The notes under the pieces are model-generated. The model was not told where the DNA came from, ran no database searches, and was given only the letters and a program-made list of their open reading frames with translations. A stretch of 64,000 nucleotides of DNA from Candidatus Pelagibacter sp. (GTDB taxonomy: Bacteria; Pseudomonadota; Alphaproteobacteria; Pelagibacterales; Pelagibacteraceae). Made by a program: the position numbers and the translations under genes. Below, piece after piece: positions 21,142-30,372 of the stretch; position 1 is the stretch's first letter; each line of letters opens with the position of its first letter. The stretch lies in NCBI GenBank assembly GCA_028404615.1, contig JAOOBT010000003.1:1-64000 (forward strand), read 5' to 3'.

Positions 21142-22395
21142 TTATGCTACTGATGTTGATGGTTTTTTGCCATATGTGACAATGGGTTCTGACGAACCTT
21201 TAACAGAAGCCTTGTCAACTGTAACTTTAATAACATTTTCCATATCTGGCAATTCGAACATTGTTTTTAATAAAATATTTTCAAGTATTGACCTCAAACC
21301 TCTTGCGCCAGTTTTTTTTGATATAGCTTTTTTTGCTATCTCCTGAATAGACTCTTCTTTAAACTCTAATTCTACTTCTTCGAATTCAAACAGTCTTTGA
21401 TATTGTTTTATCAAAGAATTTTTTGGTTCTTTTAAAATCTTCACTAAAGATTTTTCGTCTAAATCATCTAAAGTCGCTATAATTGGCATCCTTCCAATAA
21501 ATTCAGGGATAAGCCCGTATTTTATTAAATCCTCTGGTTCAAGTAGTTTCATAATTTCTGAAAGCGGTTGTTCTTTGTAATTTTTTACTTTTGCTCCAAA
21601 ACCAATTGAGCTTCCTTTTCCTCTGCTTTCTATCAATTTATCTAATCCTGCAAAAGCTCCACCACAAATAAATAAAATGTTTGTTGTGTCAACTTGTAAA
21701 AACTCTTGTTGAGGATGTTTTCTACCACCTTGAGGAGGAACACTTGCTACTGTTCCCTCCATTATTTTTAGTAGTGCTTGTTGAACTCCCTCTCCTGATA
21801 CATCTCTAGTAATAGACGGGTTCTCAGATTTTCTACTAATCTTATCAACTTCATCTATATAAACTATTCCTCTTTGTGCCTTCTCTACATTATAATCTGC
21901 TGATTGAAGTAATTTTAAAATAATATTTTCAACATCTTCACCTACGTAGCCTGCTTCAGTTAATGTTGTTGCATCCGCCATTGTAAATGGAACATCTAAA
22001 ATTCTTGCTAACGTTTGAGCTAACAAAGTTTTGCCACATCCTGTAGGACCAACTAGAAGTATATTAGATTTTGATAATTCAATATCTTTATTATTTTTTG
22101 TTTCGTGGTTTAATCTTTTATAATGATTGTGGACAGCAACAGATAAAATTTCCTTTGCAAATCTCTGTCCAATTACATAATCATCCAAAACATTGCAGAT
22201 TTCTTTAGGGGAAGGAACACCATCTTGATGTTTTACAAGTGAACTTTTGTTCTCCTCTTTAATGATGTCCATACAAAGTTCGACGCACTCATCGCAAATA
22301 AAAACAGTTGGACCTGCAATTAGTTTTCTAACTTCATGTTGGCTCTTGCCGCAAAATGAGCAATACAATATATTTTTATTATTTTTTTCAGACAT
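21142..22395 (-). CDS. clpX: ATP-dependent Clp protease ATP-binding subunit ClpX
   Basis: AAA+ unfoldase that feeds substrates to ClpP. The 417 residues begin with the zinc-binding domain ([18 protein letters not shown], then CDECVELC), followed by Walker [13 protein letters not shown], Walker [11 protein letters not shown], and the pore loop in the GYVGEDVE region. The IGF-type loop that docks ClpP is represented by SIGFGAKV. It sits 79 bases downstream of clpP with its own candidate promoter, so it can probably also be expressed independently. Confidence 0.98.
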   Translation of the reverse strand: MSEKNNKNILYCSFCGKSQHEVRKLIAGPTVFICDECVELCMDIIKEENKSSLVKHQDGVPSPKEICNVLDDYVIGQRFAKEILSVAVHNHYKRLNHETKNNKDIELSKSNILLVGPTGCGKTLLAQTLARILDVPFTMADATTLTEAGYVGEDVENIILKLLQSADYNVEKAQRGIVYIDEVDKISRKSENPSITRDVSGEGVQQALLKIMEGTVASVPPQGGRKHPQQEFLQVDTTNILFICGGAFAGLDKLIESRGKGSSIGFGAKVKNYKEQPLSEIMKLLEPEDLIKYGLIPEFIGRMPIIATLDDLDEKSLVKILKEPKNSLIKQYQRLFEFEEVELEFKEESIQEIAKKAISKKTGARGLRSILENILLKTMFELPDMENVIKVTVDKASVKGSSEPIVTYGKKPSTSVA

Positions 22396-22412
22396 ATCGA
22401 ATCAATGAAACT

Positions 22413-22441
22413 AATATAAATCTCTGCTAAATACTTAGCAA
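22413..22441 (-). promoter_or_regulatory. Candidate sigma-70-type promoter of clpX, overlapped by a palindrome
   Basis: On the minus strand TTGCTA (22436-22441), a 17-base spacer and TATATT (22413-22418). The start would lie near 22406, about 10 bases before the ATG and with no Shine-Dalgarno sequence. The perfect inverted repeat TGCTAA-ATAC-TTAGCA (22425-22440) covers most of the -35 and part of the spacer and could be an operator. Confidence 0.4.
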
Positions 22442-22474
22442 GTTCAAGTTGTAAAATTAGCTATATATTGTGTT

Positions 22475-23101
22475 TTATTTTCGTTTCTCCACAACAGAGT
22501 CTATTAGGCCAAATTTTTTTGCATCTTCGGCTGTCATAAAATTATCTCGCTCTAAGGCCTGAGAAATTTCATCAACAGTTTGGCCAGTATGTTTTGAGTA
22601 AATCTTATTTAATCTCTCTTTAAGAGATAAAATTTCTTTAGCATGAATTTGTATGTCAGTAGCTTGACCTTGAAATCCTGCAGAGGGTTGATGGACCATT
22701 ATTCTTGAATTAGGAAGAGAATATCTTTTTCCTTTTTCTCCCGCTGCTAAAAGAAAAGATCCCATTGATGAGGCCTGGCCTATGCAAAGCGTTGAAACTG
22801 GTGAATTGATATATTGCATTGTATCGTAGATACCTAAACCAGCAGTAACTAACCCTCCGGGACTATTAATATAAAAATTAATTTCTTTGTTAGGATTTTC
22901 TGACTCTAAAAATAATAATTGTGCCGTTACTAAAGAGGCTACTGCGTCGTTTACAGGACCAACTAAAAAAACTATCCTCTCTTTAAGTAATCTAGAATAA
23001 ATATCATAAGCTCTTTCCCCTTTGCTTGTTTGTTCAACAACCATAGGAATTAAACTGTTCATTTTTTCTTCTAATTCACGACTCATTGTTGCTTTATACA
23101 A
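22475..23101 (-). CDS. clpP: ATP-dependent Clp protease proteolytic subunit
   Basis: Serine peptidase that forms the double-ring chamber used with ClpX. The 208 residues contain the complete catalytic triad: S112 in GQASSMGS, H137 in MVHQPSAG and D186 in LERDNFMT. The N-terminal [20 protein letters not shown] is the usual processed start of the mature enzyme. Start sites at residues 1, 6 or 15 are all possible. It follows tig with a 7-base gap, so tig and clpP are co-transcribed. Confidence 0.97.
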   Translation of the reverse strand: MYKATMSRELEEKMNSLIPMVVEQTSKGERAYDIYSRLLKERIVFLVGPVNDAVASLVTAQLLFLESENPNKEINFYINSPGGLVTAGLGIYDTMQYINSPVSTLCIGQASSMGSFLLAAGEKGKRYSLPNSRIMVHQPSAGFQGQATDIQIHAKEILSLKERLNKIYSKHTGQTVDEISQALERDNFMTAEDAKKFGLIDSVVEKRK

Positions 23102-23108
23102 CTATTGG

Positions 23109-24473
23109 TTACTTTTTACTATTTTTTTTTAATTTTTGACTTGTTTTTACAGGTGATGTGGTTTTAGATTTCTTAGTATCTATATTTGGTTTGTTAAAGT
23201 CAGCAATTATTTTTTCAGCTTCTTTTGCACCAATCTCTTTAGTAACAAGATTTATTTTTGACTTTATTAAATCAATAATTTTTTCTTCATATATAGATCC
23301 TTTTAAACTTTGAGATGCGCTAGGATTTTTTTGATAATAATCAAGAATCATTTTTTCTTGACCAGGCATACCTTTTATTTGTTTTTGTATCTCATTTCTA
23401 ACCTCCTCATCTGATACTTTTAGATTGTTTTTTTCTCCATATTCATTGAGCAACAAACCAAGTTTAATTCTAGATTTTGCTAATTTTTCATTGTTAGATT
23501 TGTGTTTTTCTTTTTCTTCCGGTTTAAGATTTTGAGTCATAATTGCAATTTCCTGATTGATCAAATTTTGAGGTAAATCTACTTGATGGTTTTTTTCAAT
23601 TTGATCTAAAATTTCTTTTTTGGTAATTGAATTTAATGCTTGGGAGTATTGACTCAAAATTTGTTTTTCAATTAATGATTTTAGATCTTTGACATCTTTA
23701 GCTCCTAATAATTTTGCAAAATTATCATCGATTTTACTAGCTATAGGTTTTTTTACATTTAAGATTTTACATTCAAATTTTGTTTTTTTATTCGCAAGTT
23801 CTTTTTTAGGATGATTAACAGGTAGCGTAGCATCTAAAGTTTTTGTATCATTTTTTTTTACACCAATTAATTGTTCATCAAAACCTTTTAAAAAAAGATC
23901 TTTTCCTAACTCTAATTGAACACCTTTTCCCTCACTTCCGTCAAACTTATTTCCATCAACAGTAGCTGAATAATCAAAGGTTACTTGATCTCCATTAATC
24001 GCTTTTTCATTTTTTTCTTCAAATTGTTTGTTTTGATTTGCTATCTCTTTTAATTTTTCATCAATTATTTTATCCTCAATTTTAACTTTATAACTTGAGG
24101 CTTTAAATTTATCAAAACTTTTTAAATTTACATTTGGTAAACAATCTATTTGAAGCTCATAATTTAAATCTTTTCCTTCGCCGAATTGTTTAAGATCGAT
24201 TTTCGGTTGACCAGCAACTTTTAATTTTTTTTCATCTATAGCTTTAGTAGTAGTCTCTCTTAAAATTTTATCTACTACTTCTCCATATATAGATTTCCCA
24301 AATTGACTTTTAATAACCTCAGATGGAACTTTTCCGGGTCTAAAACCTTTCAAAGCTACCTCTTTTTGAAGTTCTTTAAGTCTTTCTTCCATTTTTATCT
24401 GTATGTTTTTTTTATCAACAATTACAGATAAAATTGTTCTAAGACCTTTTTTTGATTTTACTTCTACTTTCAT
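23109..24473 (-). CDS. tig: Trigger factor (ribosome-associated chaperone and prolyl isomerase)
   Basis: Chaperone binding nascent chains at the ribosomal exit tunnel. The 454 residues show the ribosome-binding signature GFRPGKVPSEVIKSQFG near residues 40-57. The FKBP-type PPIase domain follows around residues 165-245 (GDQVTFDYSATVDGNKFDGS), then the helical C-terminal domain and a lysine-rich tail. Its ATG lies only 7 bases after the encoded CCA of tRNA-Leu on the same strand, with no Shine-Dalgarno sequence in between. Confidence 0.97.
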   Translation of the reverse strand: MKVEVKSKKGLRTILSVIVDKKNIQIKMEERLKELQKEVALKGFRPGKVPSEVIKSQFGKSIYGEVVDKILRETTTKAIDEKKLKVAGQPKIDLKQFGEGKDLNYELQIDCLPNVNLKSFDKFKASSYKVKIEDKIIDEKLKEIANQNKQFEEKNEKAINGDQVTFDYSATVDGNKFDGSEGKGVQLELGKDLFLKGFDEQLIGVKKNDTKTLDATLPVNHPKKELANKKTKFECKILNVKKPIASKIDDNFAKLLGAKDVKDLKSLIEKQILSQYSQALNSITKKEILDQIEKNHQVDLPQNLINQEIAIMTQNLKPEEKEKHKSNNEKLAKSRIKLGLLLNEYGEKNNLKVSDEEVRNEIQKQIKGMPGQEKMILDYYQKNPSASQSLKGSIYEEKIIDLIKSKINLVTKEIGAKEAEKIIADFNKPNIDTKKSKTTSPVKTSQKLKKNSKK

Positions 24474-24480
24474 AATTTAT

Positions 24481-24565
24481 TGGTGGGCAAGAAGAGACTC
24501 GAACTCTTAAGCCTTGCGGCACTGGTTTCTAAGACCAGCGCGTATACCAATTCCGCCACTTGCCC
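24481..24565 (-). tRNA. tRNA-Leu (anticodon TAG)
   Basis: 85 bases on the minus strand, a class II tRNA with a long variable arm. The acceptor stem GGGCAAG pairs with CTTGCCC, followed by A and an encoded CCA. The anticodon stem CTGGT/ACCAG encloses CTTAGAA, giving anticodon TAG. The variable arm TGCCGCAAGGCT and T arm AGAGTTCGAGTCTCTT are regular. It lies directly upstream of tig. Confidence 0.97.
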
Positions 24566-24594
24566 AACTAATAGTCGATGTTTTATATATCAAT

Positions 24595-25656
24595 TTAATT
24601 TTTTGTTAAACTGTAAAGTCTGGAATAAATTGCCGTATAAATTAACAGCAAGACAAAGAACCAATATCTGCTTAATGTGGGATTCTCAGACAAATACAAC
24701 CCTGGAATTATTAAGATTAAATAGGATAAGTTTATATAAAGTGAATTCAAATAGTTACCTTTTATATTACCATAAATACTTGAAATTTTATAAAAACTCA
24801 GCATATGTAAATGTTTATTATCTGGATGAATTGGAGATTTTTTTTGAAGTAATTTTCTTAAAAAAGAAAATAAAACTTCAAAAAATATGTAAAATAAAAG
24901 TGTACAAAAGAAAAATGAGGAAATTTCTGGGTTTAAATTATTAGTGATAATTATATTTAAGCTTGTTAAAGCTCCTACTGTGTAAGCTCCACTATCACCT
25001 AAAAAAATTTTTGCACTTGGAAAGTTAAAGAGTAAAAAAGATAAAAGCACTATTATTTGTGAAATAAGAAGAATTGAAAATTCAGAATTACCACTTTTTA
25101 AATTAATATAGGCTAATACAGAATGGATGATAATTAAGTTAAATGTTAGTAGACCATTGAATCCGTCTATTAAATTCGCTCCATTTATTACAAACAAAAA
25201 ACATAACAAAACAAAAATCGTAGAAAATAGATGATTAGACATTAAAGGCGCTAAAAATGGAATATCAATGTTAAATATCTTAATTGGTATAAAGTAAATT
25301 ATAACAAATAAAATTGATGTCATATAAATTAATCGTTTAAATGGTTCTATATTAATTTTTAGATCATCTAAGAAACCTATCAAAAACATTGAGTAACTAA
25401 TTAAAATATAATCGTATAAAATTTTTGAATAAAGTAAGTAATAAATTAAGAAAAATATGCTTACTGAAAAAAGGATCGGTATACCTCCGCTTCTAGTGAC
25501 AGGTAAATCATGAAAGGCTTGTGGTTTTACGAAATCTTTATCAAGTAAAGCGCCATTTTTAATTTTATGAGAATACTTACTTGTAATTAAAAAAATAAAA
25601 AAACTTATTAAAGCAAAAATAGACAAAAAACTTGCTTCAATTGACTCTGTTCCCAT
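24595..25656 (-). CDS. WecA/MraY-family undecaprenyl-phosphate phosphosugar transferase
   Basis: Polytopic membrane enzyme (353 residues, about 10-11 helices) of glycosyltransferase family 4, moving a HexNAc-1-phosphate from a UDP-sugar to undecaprenyl phosphate to start a surface polysaccharide. Diagnostic motifs are the DD pair at 97-98 (GFLDDLK), NGANLIDGFNGL with D164, FLGDSGA with D221, and a His-rich cytoplasmic loop HPDNKHLH (276-283). That loop fits WecA/TagO/WbpL-type enzymes better than MraY. It lies one base downstream of the EamA transporter gene. It could supply the lipid-linked primer for glycans modified by the enzymes at 15215-18699, but that link is inference. Confidence 0.83.
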   Translation of the reverse strand: MGTESIEASFLSIFALISFFIFLITSKYSHKIKNGALLDKDFVKPQAFHDLPVTRSGGIPILFSVSIFFLIYYLLYSKILYDYILISYSMFLIGFLDDLKINIEPFKRLIYMTSILFVIIYFIPIKIFNIDIPFLAPLMSNHLFSTIFVLLCFLFVINGANLIDGFNGLLTFNLIIIHSVLAYINLKSGNSEFSILLISQIIVLLSFLLFNFPSAKIFLGDSGAYTVGALTSLNIIITNNLNPEISSFFFCTLLFYIFFEVLFSFLRKLLQKKSPIHPDNKHLHMLSFYKISSIYGNIKGNYLNSLYINLSYLILIIPGLYLSENPTLSRYWFFVLLLIYTAIYSRLYSLTKN

Positions 25657-26544
25657 TTAATTTTTATATCCTTTATTATTTTTTTTAAATATATAAATAC
25701 CGAGAAGAATTATAACTAATGATACTATAACTCTCCATGTAATAATTTCATTCATTAAAAAATATCCAAAAATTATTCCAAAAATGGGAATTAAATATGC
25801 TACTTGAGTTTGAAAAACTAAGCCATTAACAGTCAAAATTCGAAACCTAATTAACCATGCTAGTCCTGTAGCTACAACACCTAAATATAATAAAGATAAT
25901 GTCGAAGCTAATGATGGGCTTGAGTTCCATGGCATTTCTAAAATTAGCGAAAAGGGTAGTAAAAAAATTACTGACCAAATAGTTGTTGAAGTTGTAACAT
26001 TTTCATTCTTTTTATTTTTTAATTTTAGTGTCATTAATCCTCCAATACAATAAAATGTTGATCCTAATATTGTAATCAAAGCATAAATGTAATTTTCATT
26101 ATTAATAATTACTTTATCAAAAAACAATAAAACTATTCCGCTGAAGCCAATTAAAACTCCCAATGTTTTAAAAAAAGAAAGCTTCTCATCTTTAGTAAAA
26201 AAATGTGCAAGTATCGATCCGCTTAAAGGAGTAGTACTCATTAAAATAGCAGCAAGGTAACTATTAATTTTTGCCGTACCTATTGCTATAAGCACAAAAG
26301 GGATTGCAATATTGCATAAACCAATAAGAGCATACCAGCTCCAACCATCTCCAAAAGCCTCTATTCTGATTTTTTTAATTTTACACAAAATCAATAAAGG
26401 AACGCTTGCAAAAATAACTCTTACCAATGCCAGAGTAATTGGTTCGTAGGAGTAAGTTGCTATTTTTATGTTAAAAAAAGATGATCCCCATATTATTGCT
26501 AATAAGATTAATAATGATAAATCAATAGTATTTGCTTCTCTCAT
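25657..26544 (-). CDS. EamA/DMT-family transporter
   Basis: Inner-membrane drug/metabolite-superfamily permease with two EamA repeats and about ten helices; IIWGSSFFNIKIATYSYEP begins repeat 1 and SVIFLLPFSLILEMPW lies in repeat 2. The start chosen is MREANTIDLSLLI at 26544 (295 residues, typical). The frame stays open to an ATG at 26649, but that 35-residue extension would run through the glnA leader and adds an atypical hydrophobic stretch. The substrate is unknown; family members export amino acids or other small metabolites. Confidence 0.8.
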   Translation of the reverse strand: MREANTIDLSLLILLAIIWGSSFFNIKIATYSYEPITLALVRVIFASVPLLILCKIKKIRIEAFGDGWSWYALIGLCNIAIPFVLIAIGTAKINSYLAAILMSTTPLSGSILAHFFTKDEKLSFFKTLGVLIGFSGIVLLFFDKVIINNENYIYALITILGSTFYCIGGLMTLKLKNKKNENVTTSTTIWSVIFLLPFSLILEMPWNSSPSLASTLSLLYLGVVATGLAWLIRFRILTVNGLVFQTQVAYLIPIFGIIFGYFLMNEIITWRVIVSLVIILLGIYIFKKNNKGYKN

Positions 26545-26671
26545 TTCAGGTTTAAATTGTATATATGTGATAAATGCATAGCTGGTATATATTTTTAATA
26601 TTACTATTAAAAAGATCCTTATATATGTTCGAGGCGGAATTAAAAACAAATTATTGATGGAGATTAATTAA
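26545..26671 (+). promoter_or_regulatory. Divergent region upstream of glnA
   Basis: A 127-base gap if the short EamA start is used. A good Shine-Dalgarno sequence GGAG lies at 26659-26662, 9 bases before the glnA ATG. AT-rich TATATA boxes occur around 26612-26620 but no -35 is convincing. No GG-N10-GC sigma-54 site was seen. Confidence 0.4.
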
Positions 26672-28078
26672 ATGAGTTCAAAGAACGTTCTAAAGCTTAT
26701 GAAAGATAAGCAGGTAGAATTTGTCGATTTAAGATTTACAGATCCAAAAGGTAAACTTCAACACTTAACAATGGACTCCACTGTTGTTGACGAGGACATG
26801 TTAGATAATGGAGTGTTTTTTGATGGTTCATCAATCGCAGGATGGAAAGCAATAAATGAATCAGACATGATTTTAAAACCTGATCTTGATAGGCCTATTA
26901 TAGATCCCTTTAATTCTCACACTACTCTAAACATTTTTTGCGATATTTTAGATGCTGTTAAAAAAAATCCTTATGAGAGAGATCCAAGAGGAACAGCGAA
27001 AAAAGCTGAGGCTTATCTAAAAAAAACCGGTATCGGAGATAAATCTTATTTTGGTCCTGAGCCTGAGTTTTTTGTATTTGATGATGTGAGATTTAAAAAT
27101 GATATGAATGAAACAAGTTTCAGCATCGACAGCTCTGAAGGTCCTTATAATACAGGAAAAAAATATGAAAACGGCAATATGGGACATAGACCGGGAATAA
27201 AAGGTGGTTACTTCCCCGTTCCACCAGTTGATAGTGCTCAAGATATGAGAGGAGAGTATTTAAAAGCTCTTAAGGATATGGGAGTTAAAGTTGAAAAACA
27301 TCACCATGAAGTAGCTCCAAGTCAGCACGAATTAGGAATGTATTTTGGTACATTAACTAATCAAGCTGATAATGTTCAACTTTATAAATATGCAGTGCAA
27401 ATGGTCACTCACTCTTTTGGAAAAACAGCAACTTTCATGCCCAAACCCGTTAAAGGTGACAACGGATCAGGAATGCACTGTCATCAATCTATATGGAAAG
27501 GTAACACACCTTTATTTATGGGAAAAGAATACGCAGGTCTCTCTAAAGAGGCATTATACTACATTGGAGGGATACTAAAACATGCTAGAGCAATTAATGC
27601 CTTCTCTAATGCCACAACAAATAGTTACAAAAGATTAATACCAGGGTTTGAGGCGCCAGTTATTTTAGCATACTCGGCAAGAAACAGATCGGCATCTTGT
27701 AGAATTCCAGTAATAATGAATCCAAAAGCTGCTAGAATGGAAATAAGATTCCCTGATGCGGCTGGAAATCCATATTTAACTTTTGCATCAATGTTAATGG
27801 CAGGTATAGATGGTATTAAAAACAAAATAGATCCAGGTAAAGCTTTCGATCAGGATTTATATTCTCTTACTGAAGATGAAGTAAAGAAACTTCCAACGGT
27901 TTGTGGATCTTTAAGAGAGGCAATGCAAAATTTAGATAAGGATAGAAAATTCTTAACTGAAGGTGGAGTTTTTACTGATGACCAAATTGATGCTTATATT
28001 GAGTTAAAATTTCAAGAAATTTACAAGTTTGAGCACACACCTCATCCAATAGAATTTGAAATGTATTATAGTGGTTAA
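26672..28078 (+). CDS. glnA: Glutamine synthetase, type I
   Basis: Makes glutamine from glutamate, ammonia and ATP, the main ammonium entry reaction. The 468 residues match GSI-beta: N-terminal VEFVDLRFTDPKGKLQHL, metal/ATP motifs FFDGSSIAGW, FGPEPEFFVF and GSGMHCHQSIWKG, and the adenylylation tyrosine at Y397 within DQDLYSLTEDE, implying GlnE-type covalent control. No glnB (PII) gene is adjacent, unlike many alphaproteobacteria. The stop shares TTAA with the convergent sufA stop. Confidence 0.98.
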   Translation: MSSKNVLKLMKDKQVEFVDLRFTDPKGKLQHLTMDSTVVDEDMLDNGVFFDGSSIAGWKAINESDMILKPDLDRPIIDPFNSHTTLNIFCDILDAVKKNPYERDPRGTAKKAEAYLKKTGIGDKSYFGPEPEFFVFDDVRFKNDMNETSFSIDSSEGPYNTGKKYENGNMGHRPGIKGGYFPVPPVDSAQDMRGEYLKALKDMGVKVEKHHHEVAPSQHELGMYFGTLTNQADNVQLYKYAVQMVTHSFGKTATFMPKPVKGDNGSGMHCHQSIWKGNTPLFMGKEYAGLSKEALYYIGGILKHARAINAFSNATTNSYKRLIPGFEAPVILAYSARNRSASCRIPVIMNPKAARMEIRFPDAAGNPYLTFASMLMAGIDGIKNKIDPGKAFDQDLYSLTEDEVKKLPTVCGSLREAMQNLDKDRKFLTEGGVFTDDQIDAYIELKFQEIYKFEHTPHPIEFEMYYSG

Positions 28079-28410
28079 ACTTTAAAAGATTCACCACAAC
28101 CGCATCGCTCAGTTTCATTAGGATTTTTAAATACAAATTGAGATGAAAATTTTTCTTCTTTATAATCCATTTCAGTTCCAAGAAGATACATTATAGCTTT
28201 AGGATCTATAAAAACTTTTACTCCTTTTTCCTCAATTACCTCCTCATTGGGCTTAATTTCTTTTGCGTATTCCATGATATAAGACATGCCTGCGCAGCCT
28301 CCAGATTTAACACCTACCCTTACTCCTATTGCTGAGCTTTCAGCTTTTGACATAATTTGTTTTATTCTCTGGGCTGCGTTGTCGCTCAATTTTATTACTT
28401 GCTTGCTCAT
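28075..28410 (-). CDS. sufA: A-type Fe-S cluster carrier (SufA/ErpA/IscA family)
   Basis: Carrier passing clusters from the SufBCD scaffold to apoproteins. The 111 residues carry the three invariant cysteines, C39 (SGGCAGMSY), C103 and C105 (RCGCGESF). Last gene of the suf operon, overlapping the previous gene by 4 bases. SufA versus ErpA cannot be decided from sequence; the operon position favours SufA. Confidence 0.93.
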   Translation of the reverse strand: MSKQVIKLSDNAAQRIKQIMSKAESSAIGVRVGVKSGGCAGMSYIMEYAKEIKPNEEVIEEKGVKVFIDPKAIMYLLGTEMDYKEEKFSSQFVFKNPNETERCGCGESFKV

Positions 28411-28709
28411 AAATTTAGCTCTAATTTTGCTGCCTCTGACATTTTTTCCTTAGTCCAAGGCGGATCCCAAACTAATTTTAAATTAACATTTTTAATTCCA
28501 TTAATCTTTAATATATTCTCTTTAACTGAATTAGGCAAACTCTCAGCCACGGGACAATTAGGCGAAGTTAAAGTCATCTCAATAAGAACATTATTTTTCT
28601 CACGTATTTCTATTTTATAAATAAGGCCAAGTTCATAAATATTAACTGGAATTTCAGGGTCATAAATTTTTTTTATTTCAGTTATTATTTTATTTTTTAA
28701 ATCAGTCAT
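28407..28709 (-). CDS. sufT: MIP18/DUF59-family protein of the suf operon (SufT-like)
   Basis: A 100-residue DUF59-family protein, a group that helps Fe-S maturation and is frequently found in suf operons. Signatures: YDPEIPVNIYELGLIYKIEI and MTLTSPNCPVAESLP with the conserved Cys. It overlaps sufU by 8 bases and sufA by 4, so translation is probably coupled. The symbol is used in the broad sense; it lacks the long N-terminal extension of some SufT proteins. Confidence 0.88.
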   Translation of the reverse strand: MTDLKNKIITEIKKIYDPEIPVNIYELGLIYKIEIREKNNVLIEMTLTSPNCPVAESLPNSVKENILKINGIKNVNLKLVWDPPWTKEKMSEAAKLELNL

Positions 28710-29154
28710 TTGAACTCTTTTTTTTTAATGCAGACAAAAGAGTATGCCAAGCCATTGTTGCACATTTAATTCTCATAGGAAATTCTTGAACCCCAGATAA
28801 TGAGGAAATTGTTGTAATTTGATCTTCTGATAAGCTGTTAAGAGTAATTTTAGATTTGTTTTTGAGCATACCAAGAAAGTCATCAGTGATTTTTTTTGAA
28901 AATTGCAAATCTCTGCCTTTTAAAGTATCTGTTAAAATCGATGCAGATGCTAATGATATTGCGCATCCTTCACCTTCAAAACTTAAACCAGAAATATTCT
29001 TATCTTTATCTAATCTTATGTAAATATGAACTTTATCTCCACAAAGTGGGTTGTGTGCTTTTGCATCGTAATTATATCCCTCGCACTTACCTTTGTTTCT
29101 TGGGTTTTTGGCATGATCTAAGATAATTTCTTGATATAATTCTTTTAATTCCAT
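28702..29154 (-). CDS. sufU: SufU/IscU-like zinc protein of Fe-S assembly
   Basis: A 150-residue U-type protein. Ligand residues C38, D40, C64 and C131 are visible, and an insertion of about 20 residues before the third Cys (region 95-125) marks the SufU rather than the IscU type. SufU acts as a zinc-dependent sulfur acceptor for SufS. It begins directly after the sufS stop. No sufE is present in the operon, consistent with SufU doing that job. Confidence 0.93.
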   Translation of the reverse strand: MELKELYQEIILDHAKNPRNKGKCEGYNYDAKAHNPLCGDKVHIYIRLDKDKNISGLSFEGEGCAISLASASILTDTLKGRDLQFSKKITDDFLGMLKNKSKITLNSLSEDQITTISSLSGVQEFPMRIKCATMAWHTLLSALKKKSSND

Positions 29155-30372
29155 TTAAATTTCAAATACTTTTTTACATTTGTTTATTGACTCACATAGA
29201 ACATCAATATCCTCTTTATTATTATAAACTCCGATGGAAGCCCTTGCAGAAGCTGGGATTTCGAGTTTGTCGTGCAAAATTTGGCAGCAATGATGTCCTG
29301 CTCTTATTGCAACTCCATCATCATCTAAAATTGTTGCTATATCATGGGGATGAATTCCTTTAATAGTAAATGACATTATAGATGCTCTATTTTTTGGATT
29401 TCCAATAATACTAACGGAATTATCTTTTCGTAATTTTTCTAAACCGTACTCAAGTATTTCACTTTCATGTTTTTCTATATTTTTAATTCCTAACTCTTGA
29501 ATAAACTTGATAGATTTTGCAAAAGCTACGACCTCTGCAGTTTGCATTGTGCCTGCTTCAAATTTTGTAGGTGAGACTGCGTAAGATATTTCATCTTTTT
29601 TTACTTCACTTATCATTCCACCACCACCTTGATATGGTGGCAATTCATCCACCCATTTTTTTTTAGCATAAAGAATACCAAGCCCATTTGGACCATACAT
29701 TTTATGACAAGAAATAGCATAAAAATCACATTCTAAATCTTGCATATCTAAAACTGAATGAGGAGCACCTTGAGTTCCATCAATTAATACCGGGATATTT
29801 TTTGATTTTGCTAAATCAATAATTTTTTTTACTGGCATAATTGTACCCGTAACATTTGAAATATGAGTAAAAGCAATCATTTTAGTTTTTTCAGTAATAT
29901 GTTTTTTAAACTCATCAACATCTATCTCTCCGGCTTCATTGACAGAAGCAAATCGAATTATCGCACCTTTCTTTTTTCTTAAATAGTGCCAGGGAACATA
30001 ATTTGAGTGATGTTCGAGTTCTGTAACGAGAATTTCGTCACCAGCTTCTATAAATTTTTCTCCGTAAGTATTTGCCACTAAATTTATAGCTTCTGTAGCT
30101 CCTTTCGTAAAAATTATTTCCTCTCTATGTTTCGCATTTATATAAGATTTAACTATGTCTCTTGTTTCCTCAAATTTATTCGTTGCCTTAACAGCTAATG
30201 TGTGTACGCTTCTTCCAACATTGGAAAACTCAGTTTCATAAAATCTTGATATCTCATCTATTACTATTTTTGGTTTTTGTGAGGAATTAGCGCTATCTAG
30301 GTATACTAAAGGTTTTCCTTTAATTTTTTGTTTAAAAATTGGAAATTTTGATTTAATACTATTAAATTCCAT
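29155..30372 (-). CDS. sufS: Cysteine desulfurase SufS
   Basis: PLP enzyme that takes sulfur from cysteine for cluster assembly. At 405 residues, group II desulfurase features are present: PLP lysine K224 in SCHKMYGPNG, and the catalytic Cys C363 in RAGHHC on a short loop. It overlaps sufD by 11 bases and its stop abuts sufU. Confidence 0.97.
   Translation of the reverse strand: MEFNSIKSKFPIFKQKIKGKPLVYLDSANSSQKPKIVIDEISRFYETEFSNVGRSVHTLAVKATNKFEETRDIVKSYINAKHREEIIFTKGATEAINLVANTYGEKFIEAGDEILVTELEHHSNYVPWHYLRKKKGAIIRFASVNEAGEIDVDEFKKHITEKTKMIAFTHISNVTGTIMPVKKIIDLAKSKNIPVLIDGTQGAPHSVLDMQDLECDFYAISCHKMYGPNGLGILYAKKKWVDELPPYQGGGGMISEVKKDEISYAVSPTKFEAGTMQTAEVVAFAKSIKFIQELGIKNIEKHESEILEYGLEKLRKDNSVSIIGNPKNRASIMSFTIKGIHPHDIATILDDDGVAIRAGHHCCQILHDKLEIPASARASIGVYNNKEDIDVLCESINKCKKVFEI

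Noticed and set aside
22425..22440. TGCTAA/TTAGCA hairpin as a terminator after clpP
   Set aside because: Only 6 weak pairs and no following T-run; position over the clpX -35 fits an operator better.
26545..26649. Upstream ATG extending the EamA transporter by 35 residues
   Set aside because: The extension covers the glnA promoter region and is unlike the family; the internal start gives normal length.
26600..26671. Glutamine riboswitch or sigma-54 promoter ahead of glnA
   Set aside because: Neither the conserved glnA RNA bases nor a GG-N10-GC pair was recognisable.
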